Shown here: piece after piece, positions 13,230 to 26,209 of the stretch
How positions within the stretch are numbered: the first letter of the stretch is position 1
Layout of the letters: each line of letters begins with the position of its first letter
NCBI GenBank assembly: GCA_020226215.1
Contig: CM035232.1
Coordinates: 58,227,220-58,291,219, forward strand
Source: Sindora glabra
Taxonomy: Eukaryota > Streptophyta > Magnoliopsida > Fabales > Fabaceae
Direction: 5' to 3'
DNA length: 64,000 nucleotides
Notes under the pieces: generated by a model
Database searches by the model: none
What the model was told of the DNA's origin: nothing
Seen by the model: the letters and a program-made list of their open reading frames with translations, nothing else
Translations under genes and position numbers: made by a program

Positions 13230-14240
13230 TTGAAAGCATTTGATTTGTAAAATTATATATTTTAAAAAAATTAATTTTTTGTGGGAATATAATTTTTAAA
13301 AATTTAATTCTTAGAAATATAAAATTACACCATGTGTTTTAATTATAAAAATTTCTAGTAATATTATACTCACTTTATTTCCATTTAAATATTGTTTAAG
13401 ATTATTGTACAAAAATTAAAAAATATAATAAATAATCTTAATTTTTAGGAATATGAATTTATTAATATATTTTCTACTAAATATTAATTAATAAATAAAG
13501 TTGTTGAGCATTTATTTAGATAGTAGAAGTAATATTTAAACGAAAACAATAAATGTAATCATGATTACATAACATGATAGAAATGATATTTAAAAAGAAA
13601 TGGAGGGAGTAATATTTTATTTTAATTAATTTTTATATTTTTAAAAATATTGCTAGATTATAAGAAATATTATAATTGAAAATTAAATAATTAACAATGG
13701 TGAATGATGATGGGAAGTATGGTCAATGGTGTTAGATAATGATTGATGATAGTCACTAGTAGTGGATGATAGTTAATAAAAGACACTTGCAATGAATAAT
13801 GGTTGACGGGAGATCACTAATGATGAGTAATATCAATAATAGGTAATGATAATAGTAGTTATTAAAGATGTGTGGTAGCAGTAGTAATCATCAATAATAA
13901 ATAGTGATTAACAACAATCAACTGCATTAGATAATAATCAAATAAAATATTAGTAATAGTAAGATTTTAATACAATAGTAAGTAAAATAATATTTTTATA
14001 TTATTAAAATATTTTCATATTATGAAAATATAGAATATTCCCTTCCTCCATATAAATAATTTGAACTAATATTAGCATAAAAATATTTCAAAAATTATTC
14101 ACAATCCCAAGAGTATTTTTATAAAATTTGAATAAAAAACAAGAATTTTATATTCTTTTAAAATATTTCTAAAAATATGCGAAATATTCCATGAACCTAG
14201 TATCATCTAAGTGATATTGGATATTCTTGAAAATTTTATT
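13230..14240. repeat. Interspersed repeat family M1, copy 2
   Basis: It has the same three-part structure as 1,490-2,230: an AT-rich left flank, a core at about 13,690-13,940 of degenerate ATGATG, GGTCAATGG and AGTAGT units, and a right flank with TATTCTTTTAAAATATTTCTAAAAATATG. The core differs strongly between copies while the flanks align, so the array has evolved quickly or independently. Confidence 0.55.
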
Positions 14241-15559
14241 AATTATTGCATCCAGAATAAATTCTTATGCGAATATGTCCAATGAATTAAACAATTCTAT
14301 TATTATAAATAAATAGGTGTAAGATTGTTTGTGCTCCTAAAAACCGGCTGAGAGATTAGTTTGTGGTATTAAGAATATTTGCATTATCAAATAAAGAACA
14401 AATTATTGTTATTTAATTGAATTAACAATTTTTGGCAATGAAAAAATTTTCGATTGTTTAGTGTGCACGTAACTTATATATTCATTATTTGTAATATTTT
14501 TTTTATCATATTATTGTCAAAAATTAATATAATAATTAAGTTTTTAATTATTCTTCATTATATTTATTTTAATTTTCATTAATATTAGGTACACAAATTA
14601 TATGCATCAAGAATTTCTCGTTGGCAACAGAGGCAATAGGGTTATTATACGGTTATGTTGTAACTATTAAACAAATAAATATTTAAATTTAAACTAATAA
14701 CTATTAACAATTATTGTATCTAGTTATTCATATGACCCTCATAAAAAAGATAGAATCGTTATTTTTCTTTCCTTCCTGTGTCTATCTTTTTTTTTTTTTT
14801 TTAAATAGGAGAGGGGGCCTTTACATGTCTATCTTTAAATTTTTACTGAGTCAATTCTATGCGTAAAAATGAAGGAAAAATTTATGATACACTGTAATAA
14901 AATATTAATATACGATTAGATTTGATAATTAATATATTATTATATAATATATAAAATTTAATATTAAAAATAAATCAAACATGCGATAAATTTTAATAAC
15001 TTGCCAATATAACATTATTTAGTGATATACTGAAATCTTTCCAAAAGATGAAAGATTGGAGTCATGTTTTTGCCTTTTTTTTTAATAGTTAGATATTGTA
15101 TTTTCGTGGTAGGACTTCCGTAAAATTATATGCAATTAATTAAGTACAAAAATTACTGATTTAAAATAACTTGTTGAAAACGTCTTTTCTAATATTTTAT
15201 TTTTTTAAATTTATCAATATATACTGTTTTCTTCAATTTTTAAATCGCCTTACCAGAAAGATAAGCCAATTCTTGCATAAAAAATTTTAAATATATTTTT
15301 GAAACTTCTAATAGTGTAAAATTCACGGACATAGCCTCACACAGTTTATTACAATTTATCCCAGGTCAATAACTGAATGGGAGCTAGGTTTTTATTCGTA
15401 TAAAACAGAATGTATATTAAACAAATAATATATCAATAAATTATTTAATTTAATTAATTATTTAATATCATATGATATGTGAAATTTAATTTAAAAATTA
15501 AATTTAATAATATATCAATATATTATATTCACTATGAATAAAAATCTCTCCCTTCGATT
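14241..15559. other. AT-rich DNA with small repeated AT blocks
   Basis: No gene is seen. Two short blocks (about 14,880-15,030 and 15,410-15,535) rich in AATATATCAATA and AAATTTAAT resemble each other and the block at 9,540-9,715, suggesting a small AT-rich repeat family. Confidence 0.35.
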
Positions 15560-15905
15560 ATTTATATAACCACCTTGTTATTGGTCTTGGTAGCCCTCTC
15601 CGCACCATTCGTTTAGGATCTATCCATCATTACTACCCGATAAAATTCAAGAAAGGCGATGCCGTCGCAATTCAAGCGCTCCAATAACTTGTGGGGCCCA
15701 GAAGTTAACATTTCAAGATTGCATGATGGTTATGGATAGAAAGGATTATCCACAAATGAAGATCGTACGATAAGGACGTAAGGCAATTGGTTGGAAAGCT
15801 TCCACTTGCAGAGCTATCCTACCCGCTATACCCCAGGGTTCGTCTCCTACAGAGTGGTGGGATTTGTATACCTGGTTGGAAAGGTAAAGACTTCACGGAC
15901 GATAT
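15560..15905. other. Second low-copy-looking island of higher GC content
   Basis: About 340 bp of mixed composition with CG dinucleotides stand out from A/T-rich surroundings. No reading frame on either strand gives a recognisable protein, and I see no rRNA or tRNA similarity. Its function and origin are unknown. Confidence 0.35.
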
Positions 15906-16732
15906 ATAAAATCATATAATAATTTTGTAGGGCACCAAAATATATTTATATTACATTTATGATTATGATTGTTTATATTATGAAATTTATAAAAAAGTTG
16001 GACGTCAATCTTAAATATTCATATAGTTTTATAAAAAAGAATTTTTATGAAAAAATTTACAAATAATTTACGAAAATATTTTAATATTTTTATAAAATTA
16101 TATAATTTCTTTCAAAGTCAAAGCAAAACAAAGGAAGAATAAAAAAATATAAAGATTAAACACATCATTTAATTCCTCATTTATAAAGAAAATAATTATT
16201 ATATTCTTTTAAAATTTATAATTATTATTAATTTCTTATTTTTATTTTTTATAATTAATCTAGCCCTTCATTCGTAATATTTAAATAAATAAAAAATATT
16301 AAAATGAATTGTTAAATTTTACTTCAATAATTTCAAATATATATTTATTTTTTAATTACATTTTTATTATTTATTTTAATATTACAAGTGAAGAAATTGA
16401 TGAATAATTATAGTGAATATAAAAATGAAAAATCAGTAATATTAGTTAATAATTTAAAATATAGTAATCTTAATTTTATAAATAAGAAATCAAATATTAT
16501 ATTTAGTTGATTTAAATAATTTGAAAAGAGAAAAAATGTAGGTCATTTAAAATAAGGTTACCGTTACCTTGTCAAAAAAATTTCAATATCAAAATTTTAT
16601 TTATCTGCAAAAGAGTGAAGAAGTTTCACGCCCATTATATGTCTTTTATTTAAAAAGGAATGCTCGGTATACAAAGCATCAGAGGAATTTTTTTCTTTTA
16701 AACGGAAGATGTTATTTTTTAGGTGCTTGCTA

Positions 16733-16876
16733 CTACGGTACCCGGGGGTTTCAAACCCGGAGTGACGTGACACAATATAAGCCATTGGATGAGATTACTA
16801 AGAATTTTGATAATCTCATCCAATGGTTCACAATGTACCACATCACCCCGGGTTTGAAACCCCGGGGGTACCGTAG
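16733..16876. repeat. GC-rich near-perfect inverted repeat (fold-back element)
   Basis: The left arm (16733-16797) begins CTACGGTACCCGGGGGTTTC and the right arm (16811-16876) is its reverse complement with one indel and a few mismatches. The loop is 13 nt. The outer 28 bp of each arm are very GC rich; the inner part contains CCATTGGATGAGATTA and its complement. The surroundings are nearly pure A/T. The structure fits a short MITE or fold-back transposon. A TA next to the left arm and the palindromic CGGTACC/GGTACCG ends would allow a TA-targeting element, but no target duplication is proved. The open frame 16569-16919 merely runs through it. Confidence 0.8.
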
Positions 16877-18002
16877 AATTCTCCTATTTTTTATTATAAT
16901 TTTTATATTTAATATTTAATAAATGGAATATATTTTTTATTTCGATAATTATTAATTATAGATGAATACAAACGTATAATAGAATTCTTGCTGAATACTT
17001 TTTTTACTAAAATAAACAGAATGAAACCTAAACCTACCTTCTCATTTATTTATATTTATTTCTCTTTTTCTTTATTAAAACAAGATATTTTGGAAGAGAA
17101 TTTTCTCACAAATTCCCATTTTCTCTGAAACCAATATGTTAAGAAAAATAAAAGTAGAAGGATTTAGCCTGATTCAAATTATCATCCATGTCTTAAAAGA
17201 AATTAGAATATATTATGGAAAAGAAAAATTAGAATATATTATGAAAAAGAAACTAGGTATAACATAACACATGAATTATTAGATTATGTAGACATCCTAT
17301 TTTGTTTCTTTTCTTGTTAAAAAATTGGAGGCACTAAATCTAACATGACAATAAAATTAAAATATTTGGTTGGATATTAGGGCGAGAAAAATTCTACCTT
17401 TCTTTACAAGAAAAGAGAGGTTGATGTATTCCAAGTCTGTAAGAGTGATATCGAAGATCTACACAAAGAGAAGAGAAAGAGTACCAGATACTTTATATAT
17501 TTTATGATAAAGATATACTTTGTCACTTTGATTAAATTTAAATAATTAAAATATGATTTATAAAAATTTCTACTTTTGATTTAAGCGTAATACTTTTTAA
17601 CCGTTAGAAATTAATGAAAATTTAGAACACTAAATACTCAGAACATTTAATATATAATTAATCATCCATTATCATCATTCAATTGATAAAAAATTTAAAT
17701 TTGAGTTTAAACTGTTGTAACAATTTTTTGTATACTTTAAGAGAAGTTTGAGTGTGTTTTAAGATTAGCAGGAAGATTTACGTAATTCCATTAAACCTGA
17801 AAATAGGTCATTGTCTATCTTCTCTTGTCGAAGCAAAAAAAAAAACGAAAAAAAGAAAAAAAAAGGCTTTTGTTCCAAAATAATTGTCTCATAAGTAATT
17901 TTCTATCGAGTAGAAAGATTAAGTATGATATAAATTAAGATGAATTTATTAATTGACATTAAAATATGTATAGAAAACTTAAGTACGTATAATATGATAT
18001 AT
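16877..18002. other. AT-rich intergenic DNA, nothing recognised
   Basis: No feature could be supported. A purine-rich stretch of A and G lies at about 17,835-17,870. Confidence 0.45.
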
Positions 18003-18480
18003 CACTATGAAAAAATTTGTATTAAGTGGCAAAAAAAATCATCATTAATAATAGAAATTCTATTGCTAGAATAATTAATGATGGAATGAGGGATGGATAA
18101 AAGGTTATCAGTATAATGTGTCAGAAATTCAATTATTAGTAGATTAAAAATATACCATCACTAATTTTGTTATTATAATTCATCAGCAATTTTGGCAGCC
18201 AACGTTGAATAAAATGGATGATAAGTGAATTTAGTGACACTTATATTTGTTGCTAAACCAATATTTAATGATGGATTTTTTGTTGATAGAATGAAATATA
18301 GCGATGAAAATATCTATCACTAATTTGAGATAGAAATACCCATTGTTATTTTGTGAAATTCTAAAAATTTATTGGCATTATTATTTATAAATTTGTTGCT
18401 CATTTTATCACTAACATAGAAAGTATTGATAGTTTTTTTCCCTCATTTCAAAGCAACTCATACAACAAACATCCCTATAT
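18003..18480. repeat. CACTA-like non-autonomous repeat with GCTAAAT-type units
   Basis: It opens with CACTATGAAAAAATTTG (18003-18019), a CACTA-style terminus. The interior carries many degenerate copies of units like TTAATGATGGA and CATCACTAATTTTG, and their complements. The style resembles the block at 26,210-26,640, where GTTGCTAA units recur and a terminal-like TTTATAGTG occurs. The right terminus is not identified. Confidence 0.4.
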
Positions 18481-18879
18481 AAATATATTTCAACTATAGC
18501 AACAACAAATTCAATTAATAAATTTTTAAAATTAAATTTTATAATATTGAATATCAATTGTCCAATCATTTAACATGAAAATTGTCATATAAAATACTGA
18601 AACTTTTGAATAAACTGAATCTAATATTTCTAGCAAATGACAAAAACCTTAATAAGTGGATCTTGGGATTCTTGATTGTGTCTTTTTAACCATTTTAAAT
18701 ATTTTTTGTTCCTTTGTGAAAAAGATTTCTGTATGTTCATCAATCCCTCAGGGCATTTGAGTATTATCTTATTCAAACTTTATTTGTTATAGAATTCATC
18801 ATGATGTTTGTAGAATTACCCTTTAAGGTTAGCTATTTTTCATGTTCAATGTCGATTACAAACCTACATTTATATGGGC

Positions 18880-21720
18880 ATTGTCATATGTCAGATTATT
18901 CCACATTAATTAACAATTAATGCAAAAAAATGCATAATAATATCGATTTTATATAAATAATAACCCTCATCATTTTTAACAACTATGATGTTAAAAATAA
19001 AAATGTTTATCTATAGTTGTATTAAGTAACTAACGTGGTATGACTTTGATACTCACTCTTCTTTCTTGCCTAGCCCTTTTTCTCTTCATCTTTGCCTAGC
19101 CCCATTTCACATATTCACCCTTACTCTTCCTCTTTGCCTAACCTCTCGTCACAAGCCCTCCATCCTAACACTTCTCCTCCCGTAATTCTTTTTTATTTGG
19201 TCCCTTCTAACTTTCAATATCTCTAATAACACTTCAGAATCTCAATTTCAATAATTTCAATAACTATAAGAAAAGAAAAAAAATGGTGAAATTTTATATT
19301 TGATGCTTATTAATAAATATATGAGGTTTTTACTCTTCAAAAAGGTTATTTTGAGTCCAATATCAGCAAATGTAATGATCATTTATTATAATTTTGTGTA
19401 TAATATTATAAATTTTATATAAATAAATAGTAGATAATACTATCAAACATTAAAAGCAAAAAAAATTAAACCAGGTTTCTTACTTGTACAACTTATGTCA
19501 AAATAAAAGGTAATAAAACATGGTTAATTTTGAAATTAGAAACTAAGTTACAAGAATAAAACACAAAAGTTAAGAAAGTCCTTACATTTATATTCTACTT
19601 TTTTCCAATGAACACATAACCCTACAATTTTAGTATTACAAAATAATTGGTAAGCATAAATATATAAAATGATAGAGAATTATCTTAAGGTTGGAATATG
19701 AGCATACATTGATAGAAAGAAAATTTTTTTAAGGTTAAAAAAGCTTTACGATAAAATTTGTAAATGATATCATGACTTTACCTTTTTTATTTTTATATCA
19801 CACCTTGGGTTTGGAACTTTTTTTAATATTACACTTTGATTTCTAATAAAAAAATCGACATGTATAGCAAAAAAACATGATTTAACTATAGAGGTTTAAA
19901 TGTTAGTTATTAAATAAAAAACTAATGTTATGAACTAAAATATTTAGTTTATAAATATGTTTCAAGCAAAAGTTTTATAATTTTACAAGTTAGCAATATT
20001 AAAATTATTTTTTTTCATTGAATAATCATGTTTTTCTTATACAATTATATGGATACCAACAATAACAATAATATATACAAATAGATCTTAAATGAATAAT
20101 CTAATAAAGAACAACAAATGCAAAAACTTCATAAATCAAAATGTTTTCCCTATACAATTATATAGATATAAATAGTAATAGAATAAACAATAGATTTTAA
20201 ATAAAAAGAAAAAATGAGACATCTCTCCTTATAATTCTTTTATATTATTTACGGGCTTCTAAGTATAAATGATGTAAATAATTGCAAATTGATAATAAAC
20301 TATTATTAGAAAACGTAGCATCATGAATTTTGTATTGCACTCAAGCCTATTAATAAAAAATTATAAATATTACTTCTTCTCACAACAATTTGTCATTACT
20401 TTGTAACCCAACAAAGCTTGACATAATAATTTTATATCTATTAACCTTGAGATATTTGATTGATCATTTACTTTGAGTGTTTAAATGTTCCTATTTTTTA
20501 GTATGAGACTAGTGCGGATTCCTTATGTGTATTAAAGTTTGACATAGCATATAAAACAATCAACATATCGATTCTTGCTTTGAAACATAAAAACAATTAT
20601 ATGGTAATAGCAAGTGAAGTAATCAAGCACATCAAAAAGAGATATCTCAATAAATCATGATATGTTTCAAATAGGCAATGAGAGCCTTATTTATGAGTCA
20701 AGAGCAAATTGATGATGAATTGTCACAATGCGTAAATTGTTGATGAACCGTTACAATATATAAATTATTGATGAATAATCACAATATGTTAACTATTAAC
20801 GAACCATCACAATAAATCATATGGACTATTGACATTTAGATATCGATTTTTAATAAAAAAATTGATATTATATTACTTATTATAGATAAAAATAATCCTT
20901 TATATGTCAGTTGTTGAAAAACTTGATGTTATATATTGATACCTTGTAAATGTCATCCTTGATAAATGCTTGTTATCATTATTTATTAGAGTTAGGTGTT
21001 AGATACTATACCTTTATACGTCTGTTTGGTTAAATAAATAATATGGCAATTATAACCATATTGATTTTATAATAAATAGCCAATATGGTTTGCTTTTTTT
21101 ATTTTTTTACAACTTTTACATCCTGACATTTTTTTTATAAATACATACAATTACAAATCTTTATTTTAATAATATTACAATATTAACTAGTAAATAATAT
21201 ATGATAACATTATAATTAATAATTTAATCTTACAATTTTAAAGAAAAGTGATGATAAATGTCTTTATAATATCCATGAAGCAATCTCTTCCCCTTACTTT
21301 CATATCCATGATAAATTTCAATAAAGTATGTCTTTTATGAATAATGCAAGACTTGTAAAAAAAATTTCTTTATTAGCGAACTGTTATATACTTACTCTTT
21401 TTTGCTATTATTACTTTTATATGAATGATCTAGGACTTGCAAATAATTGTGCCTTAAAGTAGTAACTTACATCTTAATAGTTGATGATAAAGTAATATCA
21501 ATCTTGTATTATCCTTTTATGCCACTTAAATGAAATGGAGTGAAAGAGAAATTATGAAGTGAAAACCTAGATGAAAAAAAGAGTGAAACAGAAAAGAAAC
21601 CTTAAACACAATTTATACATGGTACAAGCCATTTTACATCAATTATTAATTAAGAAAATTAACATCGTGGGTGTCTAGATAACTTTTAGACATCGATTTG
21701 TTATACACCCATCATCTTAA
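18880..21720. repeat. CACTA-associated interspersed repeat, copy B
   Basis: A pyrimidine-rich segment at 19,030-19,200 matches 2,540-2,640 in position and composition. Then 19,380-20,300 aligns with 6,840-7,990. Near the right side (20,820-20,960 and 21,640-21,710) short units such as ATATCGATTTTTAATAAA and ACATCGATTTGTTATA repeat in both orientations. Copy B lacks the LTR insertions that split copy A, so it gives the better picture of the uninterrupted family. It borders the TNP2 relic at 22,060-23,250. Confidence 0.5.
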
Positions 21721-22059
21721 GTTTAGCTATGTTTGGCTTTTTATCTCTTTTTAGTAAATTTGTCTTTATAATGTCAAATTTTTATTTGAACTAATGTTAT
21801 AAATTACACTTATTTATAAAAATATATTTTTAAGAATATCACTGTGCCATTATATATGTTGGTTTTCTCGTTAAACAAAGTAAATATGGTGAAGTAAAAA
21901 GTCAATTCTGTAGTAGTATTTGTCACAAAGCATGTAATACAAATTTCTTTGAAGAAGATAGGTCTTTTAAAGATTATAAAATTTGGCAGAATTACAAAGT
22001 CTATCAAAACAATGCTACAAAATGAACCCATAGTGCCTTTGTGAAACATTCACTTGTAG

Positions 22060-23250
22060 AGTCAGCTATTGCAAGCCTGAATGTGTTATTAAAGTCCTAT
22101 GTTAGTCTCAGAACTTGCTCTTTAGGTTACAAAAAGGGACTTTGAAAAGGAGATCCTAAAACTTACATGGGACCTTCATAGCACAGTTATTCTTGCGATA
22201 ATAAATCTTTCGAGTGAAGGTTTCATAAGGTACTAATGATTCATTTTACAACATGATTTTGATAGGCTTTCTGATTTTATTGAATTCTTTAGTCTTTAGA
22301 TGGTTTATCTTCCTTGAATAAACTTGTTTTACATGCTTCATTTTGTGATAAATAACATAGTCCAAAAGAGGAAAGTCATTATCTAGCAGTAGCTTTTAAA
22401 TACTTAACTTTTGAAAACATAATGATGAAGTATTAAACCTGTCACCTAATCTAGGCTCACTAAAGAGTTAGTAACCTATAAAAAATAAAAATGATATTTA
22501 GTATCATTTGAAATAATTATTGATGACATATACATTAAAACACTAATCTATGTATACTAAAGTTAACCTAATCTATGTCGAAGACTTACTATCATTGTAT
22601 TAGATTTCTTTATCATCTTCATTTTTCTCATCCACCCAAGCTTCTTCTTTGTGGTGGAGGTCATTTTGATCATCATATATAATATTGCTAGTGAGGACAA
22701 CTTTAAGATATCCTAACTTATCTTTTAGTGTTTCAATCTTTTCATTACCAATGCATAATAATATTTGCATGCATTGCTTATCATCTTATAAGACATCTAT
22801 GACATTATTTGTTGATGGAGCATTAATAAAACTCCTTGCTTTGGTTTTAATGATATTCAACTAATCATTACTATCCTTTCCATAACTAAGATATGGAGTG
22901 TAATACACTTGTATAGTTTTTTGAGTGAAGATGAAAGGATTGAGCTTGTTATAGCATTGAAATGTCTTAATCTCAATGATGTCATATTTTTATACCATAT
23001 TGTTTCCTTATTGGGAGTGGGGGTTAAAACTTTCACAATTGAACATCACTATCATTTTTGTTGGAAATCTACCATAACAAATGGAGGATGAGTGTGGTTA
23101 AAGTATTCCCATGCTTTTTCATTTGATGGGTGATATAGAATCCTTAGCTTATAAGGGTTTTCATAATACAATCTTATTAAAATAACAATGGATTCTAATG
23201 CATATAACTTATGGAACATAGGAGTAAGGGGCAAGTTAGAGGTATTAAAA
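22060..23250 (-). pseudogene. CACTA transposase (TNP2-like) relic
   Basis: On the minus strand the open segment 23234-23052 encodes 60 residues containing PLTPMFHKLYALES followed by LYHPSNEKAWEYFNHTHPPF. This fits the plant TNP2/transposase_21 signature in which a PLTPRLQRLY-like stretch is followed by HPSDSPAWKHFD and HPDFA. The usual RNVRLGLCTDGF continuation is lost. Downstream on the same strand (about 23,050-22,560) further open pieces rich in charged residues follow, broken by stops and frameshifts. It belongs with the CACTA-like repeats to its left, so it probably marks a once autonomous En/Spm element. The plus-strand frame at 22909-23091 is a shadow. Confidence 0.6.
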
Positions 23251-24122
23251 TGAGTTAGATTTAATGGATTAGTTTGATATTAGTATAATTTTTCTTGGTT
23301 TATGATTATAATTGATATAGAAAATGATAATAGTAGTTTAACTTAGCAAGAGAATGAAATTAGTTTGCCCAACCTGTTAATATACTAGGACTAGTAATCA
23401 CTAGCCTATCAAGATATTGGATTTAACCTATTAGCTTGTTAATATATAATAAGTATTACAAGATTAACTTATTAGTGTGTGTATATAACCATGTATGTGT
23501 GTATGTCTATATATATATTAAAAATTTAATCTTAATATACTATAAAATATATATACTAATATATATATTAAAATTATATATTTTAAAATAAAGTCAAATA
23601 ATTTTAACATTAAAATTAATGACTTTATAAATTTAATATTGTCAACATATATTATAAAAATTTACTCAAATAAATAATTAAATTTTATTTTAATAAAATT
23701 TAAAAGATAAATAAATGAAGGCTTTTCCTTTGACTTTAGGTCTTTAGCAGTTTATATATACAATGCAACTTATAATATGTACTATTATTATTCATAGCAT
23801 AAGAAGTAAGGTCCTAAAACAAGATAAAATCTATTTATATATTAATATATATTAAAATAATATTAAATAACTTTTAATGTTAAAATTAAATTTATTTTTT
23901 TAAAAAATATATTTACTAAAATTTTATTTTTAGCCCTATTTATTTTTAAAAATAGAAAAGCTATTACATTTAAAAAAATTAAAAGGTCCACTTACAATAT
24001 TTTGAAATTTTGCTTGTTTGAAGAATATGACAATTTTTTAAGTGTAAGCAATAATTCTTTTTTTAATCAACGATAAGTTTAGTTCTTACTTACTTACATC
24101 TATTGTAGTTATTATGCCAAAT

Positions 24123-24380
24123 TTTGATCTTTTAGAATGGTGGAAAATATAAAGGAGACAATATTTCATACTTTCTTTTATGAGTGTGATAAGCTAACCC
24201 TTTCAATATTTTCAGAAAGTATATTTTCTTTTAATGTGAGAATGTTGGATGAAAAAGATCTATCAATAAGTTATGAGAAATTATAGATGACTATTTATTT
24301 AAGGAATTTATATGATATGAAAGATAGATAACAAAATGATTTTAAAGAAGATGGATCATCATTCGACGAAGGAGACGAAA
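24123..24380 (+). pseudogene. hAT-family transposase C-terminal (dimerisation) relic
   Basis: The plus strand starts FDLLEWWK (24123-24146), matching the conserved (F/L)D(I/L/V)LxWWK motif of plant hAT transposases. About 70 bases on, in another frame, KLTLSIFSESIFSFNVRMLD follows. This corresponds to the family's IP-x3-VASESxFS-x3-R-x-LD dimerisation motif, with several substitutions. One or more frameshifts and stops separate the pieces. Nothing upstream could be assigned to the zinc finger or catalytic domain. It is dead. Confidence 0.65.
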
Positions 24381-24573
24381 ATTATAAATATTGATATATC
24401 AATATATCGTAATTTATAAAGTTATTTAGCAAGATATTTGTACTTATGTCATTTACAAATAGTGAAAATTTTCTAAACTAGGTCATATAATTTTTACCTC
24501 TATATTTAAAGGTTTTCCATATAAAAAATAATGTATCTTTATTTATTTATTTACAATTTTAATATTAGTCCTA

Positions 24574-24831
24574 TATAGTAGTAATAATAACAATAATGAT
24601 GATGATGATAATAATAATCCATCAAACTTGCACTAATTTTTTTTAAAAAGTTAAATAATAGTTTTTTTTAATTCTACTAGAAGTTTGGAATGTGATTTTC
24701 TAAAAGATAAGCTTTTTATGACCTTTTTGTGGTTATTATTTTTTAAATATAATTTCATTTTAACCAAAAATAAAAATTTTATTTAAAATAATAATAATAA
24801 CAACAATAACAATAATAACAATAATAATAAT
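24574..24831. repeat. AAT/AAC/GAT trinucleotide microsatellites
   Basis: There are two imperfect tracts: AGTAATAATAACAATAATGATG and neighbours at about 24,574-24,618, and mixed AATAAC units at about 24,788-24,831. Confidence 0.75.
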
Positions 24832-25050
24832 GAATTTTCATTAACTACTACTAATTGAAATTAATATTTAAAATGTAACATGTTGTAAATCCTATTTGGG
24901 ATTGCTTGGTAAATATCAATTTATGATTGAGATTAGGATTAGTATTGTTACAACTTGACTTAGTTAAAAAATGACTTGATTTAGGACTAACTTGACATCC
25001 AACTTTTGTTTATTGGGCTAGCTAGGTTTGACTTGTTTTGATAAGCTTAG

Positions 25051-26209
25051 GGTAAATATCATAAATTTTTTGTTGAAAATATCCTTATATCATCCTTAAC
25101 TAGATCTTTGAAATGTATAATGAGGATGAATGCAGAAAACACATTCCCTTTTATTTACATATTATTTGTAATAAGACCCCTAAGCATTAGGGTTAAGAGG
25201 TTCATGTATGTAACATACATTACCATTGCTTTATATTTGTTATATAATTCTTCAAACCTAATACTTGCCTCTCTCTACTTAGGATTGCTAAGTTTAATTT
25301 TGAGTTAAGGCATTTGTTCTTTATGGGATGTTCACTATAAATAATTATATTTAAATTCTTTCTTATGAAGATGCTCAATCAAAGTATCAAGTATAAAAAT
25401 TTTCTTACATTCACATTTAGCATATGGGCACCTAATATTTTGAGTTTTTTCTTTTTTCTATTTAAAAACTTCTTTGTATAAACATATACAATGAACTTGT
25501 TTACTCTATTAATGAATTCAACTATTATTCCTAATCAATTAGGACTTATCCTATTATACACTACTACTTATATTTAGGAACATTCATATCTATTCTACAT
25601 GACATATATATGTAATCCAACAATTTATTAACTACTCCTTAAAATAAAAACATGTTACATTATGAGTGAAGTATATTATTAAAATATTAAAATGTTAACT
25701 ATTATAATTGTGACTCTATAAGTAAACATCACTTATAAACATACTCCTCTAAGAGTAGATTAATTATAAAACTAACAAAATGAATGTAATCATGAAAATA
25801 AAAATTCAATTCATATATTGTAATATCTTAATCAATCTTAAATCATCATTATATGAAATTGATTCAAAACAAAGACCCCAATTACATCAAAATTATCATC
25901 TTTATAGATTCAACTTATATTCACACATTTAAAACATTTCAACACTTGCACAATATGTGAAAAACATATGTTAAACTTCAATTGCTTGAGAAATTTTAAA
26001 AATTTCTCATAAAACTATCAAACAAACCTTAAGTAATACACCTTTCACAAAAAAAAAATGATTAAAAGAGAGAAAGTATAACTATGAAGTTTTTAGATTA
26101 GATAAAAGGCAGTGCAAAGGCTTGAAGATGGCAATAGATGCATGATGGCAAATCACTCCTTTCTATCTTTTCTTCCTAGCTGAAATGTGTTTTGGCTAAA
26201 AATGAGGAG
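25051..26209. other. Intergenic DNA, nothing recognised
   Basis: A 66-residue hydrophobic open frame at 25108-25308 has no motif or gene context. No other feature is supported. Confidence 0.45.

Larger units (their letters stand above)
23240..25050. repeat. Interspersed repeat family R, long copy
   Basis: This segment aligns in order with 27,118-28,300. Shared landmarks are AGAGGTATTAAAAT, ATTGATATA(G/A)AAAATGATAATAGT, AACAAGATATTTGTA-like DNA at 24,430 and 27,838, and a block with GATTGCTTG followed by TTGATTTA at 24,900-25,040 and 28,100-28,270. The long copy contains the hAT transposase relic; the short copy lacks it. That pattern suggests an autonomous-derived copy and an internally deleted one. 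Confidence 0.5.

Noticed and set aside
16569..16919. 116-codon plus-strand frame
   Set aside because: Half of it is translation of the GC-rich inverted repeat and the rest is A/T-rich DNA. No domain is seen.
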